This document shows, piece by piece, positions 16,419 through 25,892 of a stretch of DNA of 64,000 nt (positions within the stretch are counted from its first letter, which is position 1; every line of letters starts with the position of its first letter). The position numbers and the translations under genes are program-made. Origin of the DNA: Sinomonas albida (lineage in GTDB: Bacteria > Actinomycetota > Actinomycetes > Actinomycetales > Micrococcaceae); contig NZ_SWDW01000002.1 of assembly GCF_004919045.1 (NCBI RefSeq), positions 248,001 to 312,000 on the forward strand. Direction: 5' to 3'. The notes beneath the pieces were generated by a model that saw only the letters and a program-made list of their open reading frames with translations, was not told where the DNA came from and made no database searches.

Positions 16419-18548
16419 GTGACACAGACCACTGAGCTGAACCCAGCAGTGGACACGCCCGCAGCGGGCGAATCCAAGGGCATCGCGGGCCTCAAGCTCG
16501 CGCAGCTTCAGGCACTCGCCTCCCAGCTGGGTATCACCGGCGGTTCCCGCATGCGCAAGGGCGACCTCGTGGCCGCCATCTCCGCGCACCAGAAGGGCGA
16601 GCCCCTGGTGCGCCGCGGCGCCGCCGCGGGCAAGCCCGCCGAGCAGGCCGTCGCCTCGGAGTCGAAGGAGACGGCCGTCGAGGCCGCATCCAGCGGCGAG
16701 GAAGCGGCTGCACCCGCCCGCGGTCGCGGGCGGACCCGCCGCCGCGCGGGAAGCGACGGCGTCGTGACGCCGACCGCCGAGGGCCAGGCTCAGGCTGAGG
16801 CCGCCCCGGCCGAGGCCGCCGCGGCTCCCGCGGCTGAGACCCCGGCCCCCGAGGCAGAGGCCCCGCGGCAGCCCCGCACGCGCAACCGCAACCGCCGCGC
16901 ATCCGCTGAGGGGACCGTCGAGGCTCCGGCCGCCGAGTCCGCAGAGGCCCGCGCTGAGGCCGCTCCGGCCGAGGCGCCCGCTCAGGCCCCCGCCGAGGCA
17001 GGGCAGCAGGAGTCCCAGCAGGCCGAGGCCGGCGAGGGTCGCCGTCGTGGCCGCGATCGCGGGCAGCAGCAGGACCGCCAGCAGGACCGTGGCCAGCAGC
17101 AGGACCGCCAGCAGGATCGCGGGCAGCAGCAGGACCGCCAGCAGGATCGTGCGCAGCAGCAGGACCGCAGCCAGCAGGATCGCGGGCAGCAGGACCAGCG
17201 TCGCGACGAGGACGGCGAGGACGGCGGAAGCCGCCGGAACCGCCGCAATCGCCGCGGGCGCGACCGTGACCGCGATCGCGAGGACAGCGGACGCAACGAC
17301 CGCTTCCGCGACCGCAACGAGCGCCGCCGCGGGCGCAGCCAGGGCCCCGAGGTCGACGACACCGAGGTCACCGAGGACGACGTCCTCGTTCCCGTGGCGG
17401 GCATCCTCGACGTCCTCGAGAACTACGCGTTCATCCGCACCTCGGGCTACCTTCCGGGCCCGAACGACGTGTACGTGCCGCTCGCGCAGGTCAAGAAGTA
17501 CGGCCTCCGCAAGGGCGACGCCGTGGTCGGCGCGATCCGTGCACCGCGCGACGGCGAGGACAACCGACAGAGCCAGGGCAACCGCCAGAAGTTCAACGCG
17601 CTCGTCCGCGTGACGACCGTCAACGGCAAGAACCCCGAGGACACGAAGGGCCGCGTCGAGTTCACCAAGCTCGTGCCGCTCTACCCGTCGGAGCGCCTCC
17701 GCCTCGAGACGGACCCGAAGAAGATCGGCCCGCGCGTCATCGACCTCGTGGCCCCGATCGGCAAGGGCCAGCGCGGCCTCATCGTCTCGCCGCCCAAGGC
17801 CGGCAAGACGCTCATCCTGCAGTCCATCGCGAACGCGATCACCGTCAACAACCCTGAGGTCCACCTCATGATGGTGCTCGTCGACGAGCGGCCCGAAGAG
17901 GTCACGGACATGCAGCGCTCGGTGCGCGGCGAGGTCATCGCCTCGACGTTCGACCGCCCGGCCGACGATCACACGACCGTCGCCGAGCTTGCGATCGAGC
18001 GCGCCAAGCGCCTCGTCGAGATGGGTATGGACGTCGTGGTGCTCCTCGACTCGATGACCCGCCTCGGCCGTGCCTACAACCTCTCGGCACCCGCGTCGGG
18101 CCGCATCCTCTCGGGTGGTGTCGACTCGGCCGCGCTCTACCCGCCGAAGCGATTCTTCGGGGCGGCGCGCAACATCGAGAACGGCGGCTCGCTCACGATC
18201 ATCGCGACGGCGCTCGTCGAGACCGGCTCCAAGATGGACGAGGTCATCTTCGAGGAGTTCAAGGGCACCGGCAACATGGAGCTCCGCCTGTCCCGCCAGC
18301 TCGCGGACAAGCGCATCTTCCCGGCCGTGGACGTCAACGCGTCCGGCACGCGCCGCGAGGAGAACCTCCTCTCCTCCGACGAGGTCAAGATCATGTGGCG
18401 CCTGCGCCGCGTGCTCTCGGGCCTCGACACGCAGCAGGCCCTCGAGCTGCTCACGTCGAAGATCCGCGAGACGCAGTCCAACATCGAGTTCCTCCTGCAG
18501 GTGCAGAAGACGACTCTCGCGTCCAAGTCGGAGAACGACAGGCACTAG
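16419..18548 (+). CDS. rho: Transcription termination factor Rho
   Basis: A hexameric RNA-dependent ATPase/helicase of 709 residues, much longer than the roughly 420 of E. coli Rho. The N-terminal Rho-N helical segment ([20 protein letters not shown]) is followed by an unusually long low-complexity insert (about residues 70-315): first Ala/Glu/Pro-rich, then ten-residue Gln/Asp/Arg repeats and an Arg/Asn/Asp tail. The OSG/RNA-binding fold begins near [20 protein letters not shown]. Walker [12 protein letters not shown] is near residue 460, Walker [17 protein letters not shown] and the R-loop [21 protein letters not shown] follow. GTG 16419 has AAGGA 6 nt upstream. Actinobacterial Rho proteins commonly carry such inserts; the Gln repeats are notable. 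Confidence 0.97.
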   Translation: MTQTTELNPAVDTPAAGESKGIAGLKLAQLQALASQLGITGGSRMRKGDLVAAISAHQKGEPLVRRGAAAGKPAEQAVASESKETAVEAASSGEEAAAPARGRGRTRRRAGSDGVVTPTAEGQAQAEAAPAEAAAAPAAETPAPEAEAPRQPRTRNRNRRASAEGTVEAPAAESAEARAEAAPAEAPAQAPAEAGQQESQQAEAGEGRRRGRDRGQQQDRQQDRGQQQDRQQDRGQQQDRQQDRAQQQDRSQQDRGQQDQRRDEDGEDGGSRRNRRNRRGRDRDRDREDSGRNDRFRDRNERRRGRSQGPEVDDTEVTEDDVLVPVAGILDVLENYAFIRTSGYLPGPNDVYVPLAQVKKYGLRKGDAVVGAIRAPRDGEDNRQSQGNRQKFNALVRVTTVNGKNPEDTKGRVEFTKLVPLYPSERLRLETDPKKIGPRVIDLVAPIGKGQRGLIVSPPKAGKTLILQSIANAITVNNPEVHLMMVLVDERPEEVTDMQRSVRGEVIASTFDRPADDHTTVAELAIERAKRLVEMGMDVVVLLDSMTRLGRAYNLSAPASGRILSGGVDSAALYPPKRFFGAARNIENGGSLTIIATALVETGSKMDEVIFEEFKGTGNMELRLSRQLADKRIFPAVDVNASGTRREENLLSSDEVKIMWRLRRVLSGLDTQQALELLTSKIRETQSNIEFLLQVQKTTLASKSENDRH
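17061..17192 (+). repeat. 30-bp coding tandem repeat within rho
   Basis: Units at 17061-17090, 17091-17120 and 17121-17150 are nearly identical, with a degenerate fourth from 17151. Each encodes the ten residues [10 protein letters not shown]. The differences are mostly synonymous (GAC/GAT, CGT/CGC), so the amino-acid pattern is retained while the DNA drifts. Confidence 0.92.
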
Positions 18549-18559
18549 CGCCCCCGCGC

Positions 18560-18592
18560 GGCGGCCGGCCCGGAACCCCGGTGCCGGCCGCC
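18560..18592 (+). terminator. Hairpin after rho
   Basis: A 10-bp GC-only stem (arms 18560-18569 and 18583-18592, 13-nt loop) begins 12 nt after the rho stop, followed by GTCGTCGTTTG. The T-content is poor, so it may be an RNA-stabilising hairpin instead of a true intrinsic terminator. Confidence 0.5.
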
Positions 18593-18647
18593 GTCGTCGT
18601 TTGCTGACTGTAGGAACCCCAGAAAAGCCGCCAAGAAAGGCCCACAC

Positions 18648-19721
18648 ATGTTCGAGTCCGTGAAAGGACTGCTGGACGAGCACGCAGACCTGCAGAAGCA
18701 GCTGAGCGACCCCGCGGTCTACCAGGACCAGGCGCTCGCGCGGAAGCTCGGCCGCCGCTCCGCACAGCTCAACGGCATTGTGGAGGCCCACAACCGGTGG
18801 AAGCAGCTCTCCGGCGACCTCGAGGCCGCGCGCGAGATGGCGGCCGAGGACCCCGAGTTCGCGGCCGAGGTCCCGCAGCTCGAAGCGTCGCTGACGCTCG
18901 CGCAGGAGAAACTCCGCAGGCTCCTCATCCCGCGCGACCCGAACGACGCGCGGAACGTCATCCTCGAGGTCAAGGGCGGCGAGGGCGGCGACGAGGCGGC
19001 GCTCTTCGCGGCCGACCTCCTGCGCATGTACACGCGCTACGCCGAGTCGAGGGGCTGGAAGACGGAGATCCTGTCCTCGACCGAGTCCGACCTCGGCGGC
19101 TACAAGGACGTCCAGGTCGCCATCAAGGGCTCCTCGAACGACCCCGCCGAGGGCGTCTACGCGCACCTCAAGTACGAGGGCGGCGTGCACCGCGTCCAGC
19201 GCGTGCCCGTCACCGAATCGCAGGGCCGCATCCACACGTCCGCCGCTGGCGTCCTCGTGTTCCCCGAGGTGGACGAGCCCGAGGAGATCGAGATCAACGC
19301 GAATGATCTCAAGATCGACGTCTACCGCTCGTCCGGCCCGGGCGGACAGTCGGTCAACACGACCGACTCCGCCGTCCGCATCACCCACCTTCCCACGGGC
19401 ATCGTCGTCGCGATGCAGAACGAGAAGTCGCAGCTCCAGAACCGCGAGGCCGCGATGCGGGTGCTCCGCTCCCGGCTCCTCGCGCACCAGCAGGAGCAGA
19501 TCGAGGCGGAGAACGCCGAGGTGCGCAAGTCCCAGGTCCGCACGATGGACCGCTCGGAGCGCATCCGCACGTACAACTACCCCGAGAACCGCATCGCTGA
19601 CCACCGCACGGGCTACAAGGCCTACAACCTCGACGCCGTCATGAACGGCGACCTCGCGCCGGTGATCCAGTCCTGCATCGACATGGACGAGCAGCACCGC
19701 CTCGACGCGCTCGGCGAGTGA
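18648..19721 (+). CDS. prfA: Peptide chain release factor 1
   Basis: A class I release factor of 357 residues that recognises UAA/UAG and hydrolyses peptidyl-tRNA. The universal GGQ motif is in [20 protein letters not shown], and the codon-recognition PVT tripeptide is in [19 protein letters not shown]. The N-terminal helical bundle is intact and the length is normal. AAGAAAGG at 18633-18640 is a good ribosome site 7 nt before ATG 18648. It overlaps prmC by 4 nt (GTGA), the gene for the methyltransferase that modifies its GGQ glutamine. Confidence 0.98.
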   Translation: MFESVKGLLDEHADLQKQLSDPAVYQDQALARKLGRRSAQLNGIVEAHNRWKQLSGDLEAAREMAAEDPEFAAEVPQLEASLTLAQEKLRRLLIPRDPNDARNVILEVKGGEGGDEAALFAADLLRMYTRYAESRGWKTEILSSTESDLGGYKDVQVAIKGSSNDPAEGVYAHLKYEGGVHRVQRVPVTESQGRIHTSAAGVLVFPEVDEPEEIEINANDLKIDVYRSSGPGGQSVNTTDSAVRITHLPTGIVVAMQNEKSQLQNREAAMRVLRSRLLAHQQEQIEAENAEVRKSQVRTMDRSERIRTYNYPENRIADHRTGYKAYNLDAVMNGDLAPVIQSCIDMDEQHRLDALGE

Positions 19722-20668
19722 GCATGCGGGCTCCCGGCCCGGGTCCCGCTGAGCCGGCGGGCGGGCCGGGCGGGCCGGGCGAACAGCTTGACGCCGCGCT
19801 CAGACGGGCGACGGCGGTGCTCGCCGAGGCGGGAGTCCCGAGTCCGCGGGCCGACGCGGAGCTCCTCGCCGAGCACCTGCTCGGATGCGGGCTCGGCCGC
19901 CTGAGGGCGCTCGCGGTCCTCGGCGCGCCGGTGCCCGAAGGGTTCTGGGACCTCGTGGAGGAGCGGGCCAAGCGCACGCCCCTCCAGCACCTCACGGGGA
20001 CGGCACACTTCCGTCAGCTCGCGCTCAGCGTCGGCCCGGGCGTCTTCGTCCCGCGGCCCGAGACGGAGACGCTCGTGACGATCGTCCTCGACTGGATCGC
20101 GGGCCAGGACGGCCTGGATTCGCCGGTCGTCGTGGACTTGGGCACCGGTTCGGGTGCGATCGCGGCGTCGATCGCCGCCGAATGCCCCTCGAGCCGCGTG
20201 CACGCCGTGGAACTCTCCGAACTCGCGCACGCCTGGGCGGCCCGCAACGTGGCGCTGCCCGAGGTGGGCGGCCGCGTCGAGCTGATCCTCGGGGACCTGC
20301 GCACGGCCTTCCCAGAGCTCGACGGAACGGTCGACGCCGTGGTGAGCAACCCGCCGTACATTCCCGCCGGGATGGTGCCGCGGGAGCCCGAGGCGGCCGA
20401 GCACGACCCCGATCTGGCGCTCTATGGCGGGGGAGAGGAAGGCCTCGACGTCCCGCTCGCGGCGGTCGCGTCCGCGGCCCGCCTCCTGCGCGCCGGCGGC
20501 TTCTTCGCGATGGAACACGCCGAGGTTCAGGCCGGCTATCTCGCGGCGCGCCTCGCGGCGGATCCGGCGTGGACCGGCGTCGCCTCGCATCGGGATCTCA
20601 ACGGGCGCCCGCGCGCCACGTCGGCTGTCCGGACCTCCCACCAGCGCGTGGAACAATTGAGGCCGTGA
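19718..20668 (+). CDS. prmC: Peptide chain release factor N5-glutamine methyltransferase
   Basis: A SAM-dependent methyltransferase of 316 residues that methylates the GGQ glutamine of release factors. Signatures are [25 protein letters not shown], the SAM motif [16 protein letters not shown] and the substrate-binding NPPY in [12 protein letters not shown]. The N-terminus has a Gly/Pro-rich extension of about 20 residues before the usual fold. The start may be GTG 19718 (overlapping the prfA stop) or ATG 19724. The stop overlaps tsaC by 4 nt. Confidence 0.95.
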   Translation: MSMRAPGPGPAEPAGGPGGPGEQLDAALRRATAVLAEAGVPSPRADAELLAEHLLGCGLGRLRALAVLGAPVPEGFWDLVEERAKRTPLQHLTGTAHFRQLALSVGPGVFVPRPETETLVTIVLDWIAGQDGLDSPVVVDLGTGSGAIAASIAAECPSSRVHAVELSELAHAWAARNVALPEVGGRVELILGDLRTAFPELDGTVDAVVSNPPYIPAGMVPREPEAAEHDPDLALYGGGEEGLDVPLAAVASAARLLRAGGFFAMEHAEVQAGYLAARLAADPAWTGVASHRDLNGRPRATSAVRTSHQRVEQLRP

Positions 20669-21489
20669 CCACGACCTACGACTGCACCGACCGGGAACGG
20701 CGAGCCGAAGGCCTCGCACACGCCCAGCGAGCCATCGCCGCCAAGCAGTGCGTGGTGATGCCCACCGACACCGTGTACGGCATCGCCGCCGACGCGTTCT
20801 CGGCGCAGGCCGTCGCGACGCTCCTCGCCGCGAAGGGCCGCGGCCGCTCGATGCCGCCGCCCGTGCTCATCCCTCGGCTGCAGACCATGGACGGGCTCGC
20901 GACGGACATTCCCGACGCCGGCCGGCGCCTCGCCGAGCGATTCTGGCCCGGCCCCCTCACGCTCATCTTCCACGCCCAGCCGTCCCTCACCTGGGACCTG
21001 GGCGACACCTACGGCACCGTGGCCCTGCGCATCCCGGACGACGACGTCGCGCAGTCGCTCCTGACGATCACCGGGCCGCTCGCCGTTTCCTCGGCGAACC
21101 GCACCGGCCAGGCCGCGGCCGCCACGGCGGAGAGCGCGCGCGAGCAGCTCGCCGAGTCCGTCGAGGTGTACCTCGACGGCGGGCTGCGTCCCGTGGCGGG
21201 CTCCGAGAGCGTTCCCTCGACGATCGTGGACTGCACGGGCGACCGACTCCGGGTGGTCCGCCAGGGCGGCCTGAGCCTCGAGGCCCTGCGCGAGGTCGTT
21301 CCGGAGATCCTGGGCTTCGGCGAGGCTGCGGAGACGGCTGAGCTGGAGGCAACCGAGCCTGCCCCCGGCGGCGGGAGCCCAACTCCCGAGACACCGACCG
21401 AGGCGCACGCGACCTCCGATGTCCGGCCCGAGACCGACGCCGACGCGCCGAACCGGGCGGAGGCTCCCGCGGAGAAGCCGCGTGATTGA
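20665..21489 (+). CDS. tsaC: L-threonylcarbamoyladenylate synthase (Sua5/YwlC/TsaC)
   Basis: A protein of 274 residues that makes threonylcarbamoyl-AMP for the t6A37 modification of ANN-decoding tRNAs. The YrdC-fold signatures are VVMPTDTVYGIAADAF, LLAAKGRGRSMPPPVL, RFWPGPLTLIF, VALRIPDDDVAQSLL and PLAVSSANRTGQAA. The folded domain ends near residue 220; the remaining 50 or so residues are an acidic, Ala/Glu/Pro-rich tail without a recognisable Sua5 domain. The GTGA overlap with prmC fixes the start at GTG 20665. The release-factor genes and t6A gene form a compact translation-quality unit. Confidence 0.95.
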   Translation: MTTTYDCTDRERRAEGLAHAQRAIAAKQCVVMPTDTVYGIAADAFSAQAVATLLAAKGRGRSMPPPVLIPRLQTMDGLATDIPDAGRRLAERFWPGPLTLIFHAQPSLTWDLGDTYGTVALRIPDDDVAQSLLTITGPLAVSSANRTGQAAAATAESAREQLAESVEVYLDGGLRPVAGSESVPSTIVDCTGDRLRVVRQGGLSLEALREVVPEILGFGEAAETAELEATEPAPGGGSPTPETPTEAHATSDVRPETDADAPNRAEAPAEKPRD

Positions 21490-23359
21490 GCCGCGCTCCC
21501 CGCGGGTCGTCGCCGTCGTCGTGAGCTACAACCGCCGCGAGCTCCTCGAGCGCTCGCTCGCGGCCCTCGCCGCGGGCGACGTGCGCCCCGACGCTCTCGT
21601 CGTGGTGGACAACGCGTCGACGGACGGTTCGGGCGAGTACCTCGAATCGGTCGAGCTCCCGTTTGCCTACGAGCTCGTGCGGCTCACCGAGAACACGGGC
21701 GGCGCGGGCGGCTTCGCGGTAGGCATGGCAGCGGCGCTCGCGCGGCACAGCCCGGACCTCGTCTGGATCATGGACGACGACACCGTCCCCCTCGCGGGCA
21801 CGCTCGCTGAAGCCGTGCAGCTGTGGGACTCATGCCCGGAGACGGATCGCCCCGCGTTCATCGCGAGCCGAGTCGTGTGGTCGGACGGCCGGGACCACCC
21901 CATGAACACGATGCGCGACCGCTGGGACGCCTCGGCCGAGGACCGTACGTTCGCCGCGGTGCGCCGCGCGCGCGTGGTCCGGTCGGCGTCGTTCGTCTCG
22001 CTCTTCGTCGACGCGGAGGCGATCCGCGCGCTCGGCCTCCCCCTCGCAGACTTCTTCCTCTGGAACGACGACTTCGAGTTCACCGCGCGCCTCGCGCGGA
22101 AGCGGCTTGCGCTTGCGAGCCTCGACTCGGTCGTCGAGCACCACACGAAGGCGTTCGACTCCCACACGGTCGACGTCGGGGAGCGCTTCCGCTTCGAGGT
22201 CCGCAACAAGGTCTGGACGTTCTTCCGCTCGGACGCGCTCGCGCCCGCGGAGAAGGCGCTCTACGGGGCCGCGACGCTGCGGCGCTGGGGCATCATGGTG
22301 CGCAACAGCCCCCGGCCCGGCGTGGTGCTCAAGGCGGGCCTCGCGGGCCTGCGCGAGGGCCTCGCGCGCGGCCCGCGGCCGAACGAGGAGGTGCTCGCGC
22401 CCGTGGGCGGCCTCCCGGAGGGCACGTTAAGCGGTGCGCCGTCACGCCTGCAGGGTGCGGACCCTGCCGACGCGACGGCGCATCGCGAAACCCGCGACCT
22501 GCCCGAGTTCTCCGTGCTCCTTCCGGTCTACGCAGGCGACACGGCGGCACGTGTGCGCCGCGCGATCGACTCGGTGACCGTGGACCAGACCGTTCCGCCC
22601 GCGCAGCTCGTCATCGTGCGCGACGGGCCCGTGGGCGAGGACATCGAGCGCGTCCTCGAGGAGGCCGAGCGCTCGGAGCGCTTCCCGGCGGACGTCGTGC
22701 GCCTCGCCAAGGGAGCCGGGCTCGCCGACGCGCTCGATCAGGGCCTCGAGCGCTGCCGCCACGACGTCGTGGCCCGCATGGACGCGGACGACGTCGCCCT
22801 GCCCGAGCGCTTCGAGCGGCAGCTTGCGCTCCTGGACGAGGGCTACGACATCGTGGGCTCGGCCATCGCGGAGATCGGCGACGACGAGGACCATCCGCTC
22901 GCGAGCCGTCCCGTTCCCGTGACGCACCGCGAGATCATGGCGCAGCTCGACTTTCGCACTCCGTTCAACCACCCGAGCGTCATGTTCCGGGCCTCGGCCG
23001 TCCTCGCCGCGGGAGGTTACCGCGGGGTCCCCGACATGGAGGACTACTGGCTCTGGGCGCGCATGCTGCACCGGGGGAGCCGCGGCGCCAACGTGCCGGA
23101 CGCTCTCGTGCTGTACCGCGTGAGCGACGGCGCGTACGCGCGGCGGGGCGGGTCGCGCATGCTGGCCGCAGAGCTTCGTCTCCAGCGGCGGATGCTGGAC
23201 GCGGGCTACATCGGGCCGCTCGGCTTCGCCCGCAACGTCCTGGTCCGCGGCGCCTACCGCCTCGTGCCCACGCAGGTCCGGCGGCGCGGCTACCGCTCGG
23301 CGTTCACCGAGCTCCCCTCCCTCGTGGCGGCGCCGGGACGCGGAAAGGCCGCCGGCTGA
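21482..23359 (+). CDS. Two-domain GT2 glycosyltransferase (GlfT-like + second GT2)
   Basis: A protein of 625 residues containing two family-2 glycosyltransferase domains. Domain 1 (about 9-310) has VVAVVVSYNRRELLERSL, VVVDNASTDGSGEYLE, the metal/nucleotide DDD of LVWIMDDDTVPL and FFLWNDDFEFTARLARK, resembling galactofuranosyl/rhamnosyl transferases of the GlfT type. After a linker, domain 2 (about 342-590) has EFSVLLPVYAGDTAARVRRA, VARMDADDVALPERFERQL and DMEDYWLWARML. No membrane segment is seen. GTG 21482 overlaps tsaC by 8 nt. The next gene starts 3 bp after its stop and makes a lipid-linked sugar, so both probably act in wall-glycan assembly. Linkage and sugar are unknown. Confidence 0.9.
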   Translation: MIEPRSPRVVAVVVSYNRRELLERSLAALAAGDVRPDALVVVDNASTDGSGEYLESVELPFAYELVRLTENTGGAGGFAVGMAAALARHSPDLVWIMDDDTVPLAGTLAEAVQLWDSCPETDRPAFIASRVVWSDGRDHPMNTMRDRWDASAEDRTFAAVRRARVVRSASFVSLFVDAEAIRALGLPLADFFLWNDDFEFTARLARKRLALASLDSVVEHHTKAFDSHTVDVGERFRFEVRNKVWTFFRSDALAPAEKALYGAATLRRWGIMVRNSPRPGVVLKAGLAGLREGLARGPRPNEEVLAPVGGLPEGTLSGAPSRLQGADPADATAHRETRDLPEFSVLLPVYAGDTAARVRRAIDSVTVDQTVPPAQLVIVRDGPVGEDIERVLEEAERSERFPADVVRLAKGAGLADALDQGLERCRHDVVARMDADDVALPERFERQLALLDEGYDIVGSAIAEIGDDEDHPLASRPVPVTHREIMAQLDFRTPFNHPSVMFRASAVLAAGGYRGVPDMEDYWLWARMLHRGSRGANVPDALVLYRVSDGAYARRGGSRMLAAELRLQRRMLDAGYIGPLGFARNVLVRGAYRLVPTQVRRRGYRSAFTELPSLVAAPGRGKAAG

Positions 23360-23362
23360 GCG

Positions 23363-24898
23363 ATGTTCATCTATGTCCTCGTGGCCATGCTGGCCGGCAT
23401 CGTCACCTACGCGACCACGGGTCTCGTCCGCTCGGTTGCCCTCAGGTTAGGCGTGGTCTCTCCCGTGCGCGAGCGCGACGTCCACACCCGGTCCGTTCCC
23501 CGCCTGGGCGGCCTCGCGATGCTTGCGGGCTTCGCCGTGGCGTTCTGGGCGGCGTCCCAGACGGTCTGGATCCGCTCGATCTTCTTCGACACCCCGCAGA
23601 CGTGGGCCGTACTCGGCGGCGCCGTCGTCATCGTGGTCCTCGGTGCCGTGGACGACGTGGTGGAGCTCAGCAGCTGGGCCAAGCTCGCCGGGCAGATCGT
23701 CGCCGCCGCCATCGTCGCCCTGTGGGGCCCCCGCGTGACGTTCGTGCCGCTCGGCGGGATGCCCGTCCCGCAGGAGTGGCTGCAGATCGGCCTCACGATG
23801 TTCCTCATCGTGCTCACGGTGAACGCGATCAACTTCGTCGACGGGCTCGACGGCCTCGCCGCCGGCGTCGCGGCGATCGGCGGCCTCGCGTTCTTCCTGA
23901 CCGCCTACTGGGTGCACCGCAACGCCCTCCTTCCGAACTACACCGATCTCGCGACGCTCCTCATGGCGCTGCTCGTGGGCATCTGCCTCGGCTTCCTCCC
24001 GCACAACGCCCATCCGGCCAAGATCTTCATGGGCGATTCGGGGTCGATGCTCCTGGGCCTCGTCATGGCGACGGGTGCCGTGGCCGCAACCGGGCAGGTG
24101 GCCTCGGGCCTGTACGACCGTGCTGAGGGCATTCCGACGTTCGTCCCCGTGGTGCTCCCGATCGTCGTCATGATGCTCCCGTTCCTCGACCTCGTGCTGG
24201 CGGTGCTGCGGCGCACGGCGAGCGGGCGGTCCCCGTTCTCGCCCGACCGCGAGCACGTGCACCACAAGCTGCTCGACCTCGGCTACACCCATCGCCAGGC
24301 CGTCGCGGTCATGTATGTCTGGACCGCGTTCGTGGCGTTCGGCGGAGTCGCCTATGCGTTCGTGCCGTGGATCCCGCTCACGATCTTCAACCTCATCGTG
24401 CTCCCGACCGTCGGCTTCCTGACGATGCACCCCTGGATCCGTGAGAACGTGTCGGCGAGTCCGGTGCGGCGCGTGTGGGGCCGCTCGAGCGCATGGATCC
24501 AGCGCCTGACCCTGCCGTTCGCGGCCACGATCGCGGCAACGACGGTGCTGGGCTTCACGGGGCTTGCGAGGGGAGGAGTGCCGCTCCTCTACTCGACGTT
24601 CCTCGCGCTCGCGGTCGTTGCGGTGTGCGGCGGGGCGTCGGTCGTGATCCTCCACCTCGCCGCCCCGGGCCTCGCGTTCCGGCGCCGCACCCTCGTGGCG
24701 GACGTCCTCATGAAGGTCGTCGCGTTCGCCATCGCGCTGCTCGTGGTCGGCTCGCCGACGTGGTCGGATCAGGGCTGGTACTGGTTCTCCCTCGCCGTCT
24801 GCGGGGCCTCGTGGCTGGTTGCCCAGCTCGGCGTCGCCGCGTGGCAGTGGCGGTGCTCGCGCGGCGGGGAAGCGCTGAGGCCCAGCGTCAGCCAGTGA
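23363..24898 (+). CDS. Undecaprenyl-phosphate sugar-1-phosphate transferase (WecA/TagO type), C-terminally extended
   Basis: A polytopic membrane protein of 511 residues of the MraY/WecA superfamily, which transfers a sugar-1-phosphate (usually GlcNAc-1-P) from UDP to undecaprenyl phosphate. The core has SPVRERDVHTRSVPRLGGLA, GAVDDVVELSSWAKL, AINFVDGLDGLAAGVA, KIFMGDSGSMLLGLV and the His-rich DREHVHHKLLDLGYTHRQ, which distinguishes WecA/TagO from MraY. The core ends near residue 380. A further 130 residues carry about four extra hydrophobic segments (LTLPFAATIAATTVLGFTGL to WYWFSLAVCGASWLVAQLGV), which is not standard. It follows the double glycosyltransferase by 3 bp and would start synthesis of a lipid-linked wall polymer. 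Confidence 0.92.
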   Translation: MFIYVLVAMLAGIVTYATTGLVRSVALRLGVVSPVRERDVHTRSVPRLGGLAMLAGFAVAFWAASQTVWIRSIFFDTPQTWAVLGGAVVIVVLGAVDDVVELSSWAKLAGQIVAAAIVALWGPRVTFVPLGGMPVPQEWLQIGLTMFLIVLTVNAINFVDGLDGLAAGVAAIGGLAFFLTAYWVHRNALLPNYTDLATLLMALLVGICLGFLPHNAHPAKIFMGDSGSMLLGLVMATGAVAATGQVASGLYDRAEGIPTFVPVVLPIVVMMLPFLDLVLAVLRRTASGRSPFSPDREHVHHKLLDLGYTHRQAVAVMYVWTAFVAFGGVAYAFVPWIPLTIFNLIVLPTVGFLTMHPWIRENVSASPVRRVWGRSSAWIQRLTLPFAATIAATTVLGFTGLARGGVPLLYSTFLALAVVAVCGGASVVILHLAAPGLAFRRRTLVADVLMKVVAFAIALLVVGSPTWSDQGWYWFSLAVCGASWLVAQLGVAAWQWRCSRGGEALRPSVSQ

Positions 24899-24911
24899 GT
24901 TCTATCTCATG

Positions 24912-24917
24912 TAGAAT
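24912..24917 (+). promoter_or_regulatory. Putative -10 of the ATP synthase operon
   Basis: TAGAAT at 24912-24917, preceded by TG, lies in the AT-richest part of the 95-bp gap after wecA. It would give a leader of roughly 70 nt before ATG 24994. No clear -35 is visible. Confidence 0.4.
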
Positions 24918-24993
24918 ATTGCTCGCACCCACACCCAAGCCGGCACCGCATCGGGGGACATCCTCGACGGGGGCCGCCGACGAACGGTTCCAG

Positions 24994-25515
24994 ATGAACA
25001 GCACGCCCTCACGCCCCGGCAGGCCCGCCGGACCCGTCGGCGTCGCCACGTTCTCCTCGCTGTGGCTCCGCCTCGCAGCGGTGTGCACCGCAGCGTCAGG
25101 TGGCCTCGCCGTCGTCCTTGCGATCGTCGCGTGGCTGACCACAGACGCTGCCGCCGCGGGGAGCGCACTGTTCGCCGCCGTCGTCGTCATCGCCTTCTTC
25201 GCTATCAGCCTGCTCGTGGGCCACTTCGCGGGGCGCAGGAACCCAGCCGGGGCGATCGGGATGTTCGCGGTGGTCTACCTCATCAAGATCGTCGGCTTCG
25301 CGGCTCTCCTGCTCTGGATCGGCACACCCGCCTGGATCAATCCGCCGTGGTTCGGCCTGACCGGGGTCGCGACCGTCGTCGTGTGGCAGGTCGCCGAGCT
25401 CTGGGGGTTCAGCCGCGTGCGGATCCAGATCTTCAACGATCCCGAGGATCAGAACCCCTCTGGGACCCAGCCGGGGACCACCCCGCCCTCGACGTCGGGA
25501 GGCCCTCGTGGCTGA
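24994..25515 (+). CDS. ATP synthase-operon membrane protein (subunit I-like)
   Basis: A protein of 173 residues with four hydrophobic segments: LWLRLAAVCTAASGGLAVVL, ALFAAVVVIAFFAISLLVG, AIGMFAVVYLIKIVGFAALL and the region GVATVVVWQVAELWGF. The tail is Pro/Ser/Thr-rich. The size and position, directly before a second AtpI/AtpZ-type gene, match the first gene of Micrococcaceae atp operons, annotated as ATP synthase subunit I-like. The proposed role is assistance in c-ring assembly or Mg2+ handling, by analogy only. It overlaps the next gene by 8 nt. The start has a weak ribosome site, so it is less certain than the frame. Confidence 0.78.
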   Translation: MNSTPSRPGRPAGPVGVATFSSLWLRLAAVCTAASGGLAVVLAIVAWLTTDAAAAGSALFAAVVVIAFFAISLLVGHFAGRRNPAGAIGMFAVVYLIKIVGFAALLLWIGTPAWINPPWFGLTGVATVVVWQVAELWGFSRVRIQIFNDPEDQNPSGTQPGTTPPSTSGGPRG

Positions 25516-25804
25516 TCGCGAGAAGGGCCCAGGCGAGCCCCAGCCGCAGCCCGAGGGCGACGGCGGCTACAACGCCGGGATGGCCGTCTTCAGCTACATC
25601 ATTGGCGGGATCATTGTCTGGAGTTTGATAGGGTGGGGGCTGGACACTCTCCTGAAAACCCGCTGGATCGTGCTCCTCGGAGCCCTGCTGGGGATTGCCG
25701 GTGGTCTGTATCTCGCCGGCAAGCATGGGCTCTTCACGCAGCAGCGACGTTCAGCGAAAACCAACCCTCCCGACGACGATGCCGAGGGGGACGGAAGCCA
25801 TTGA
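25508..25804 (+). CDS. atpI: AtpI/AtpZ family protein
   Basis: A protein of 98 residues with two membrane helices (AVFSYIIGGIIVWSLIGWGL and WIVLLGALLGIAGGLYLAGK) flanked by a Pro/Glu-rich N-terminus and an acidic C-terminus, the pattern of AtpI/AtpZ proteins that aid Fo c-ring assembly. GTG 25508 lies inside the end of the preceding gene, with GGGAGG at about 25498-25503 as ribosome site. atpB follows after 88 bp. Confidence 0.85.
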   Translation: MADREKGPGEPQPQPEGDGGYNAGMAVFSYIIGGIIVWSLIGWGLDTLLKTRWIVLLGALLGIAGGLYLAGKHGLFTQQRRSAKTNPPDDDAEGDGSH

Positions 25805-25892
25805 TGGAGCGACCGACAATTTCACATGTGGGGGTTGAAGCCACTCGCCCCGGCACCTGCCCGACGAAGGACACTGCAAGAGAGGAATTGCG

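Noticed and set aside
16215-19697. A 1160-codon open frame on the minus strand opposite rho and prfA
   Set aside because: Its extent comes from GC-rich codon bias; rho and prfA on the other strand have all family motifs, and the frame is repetitive in Arg, Leu and Val with no domain.
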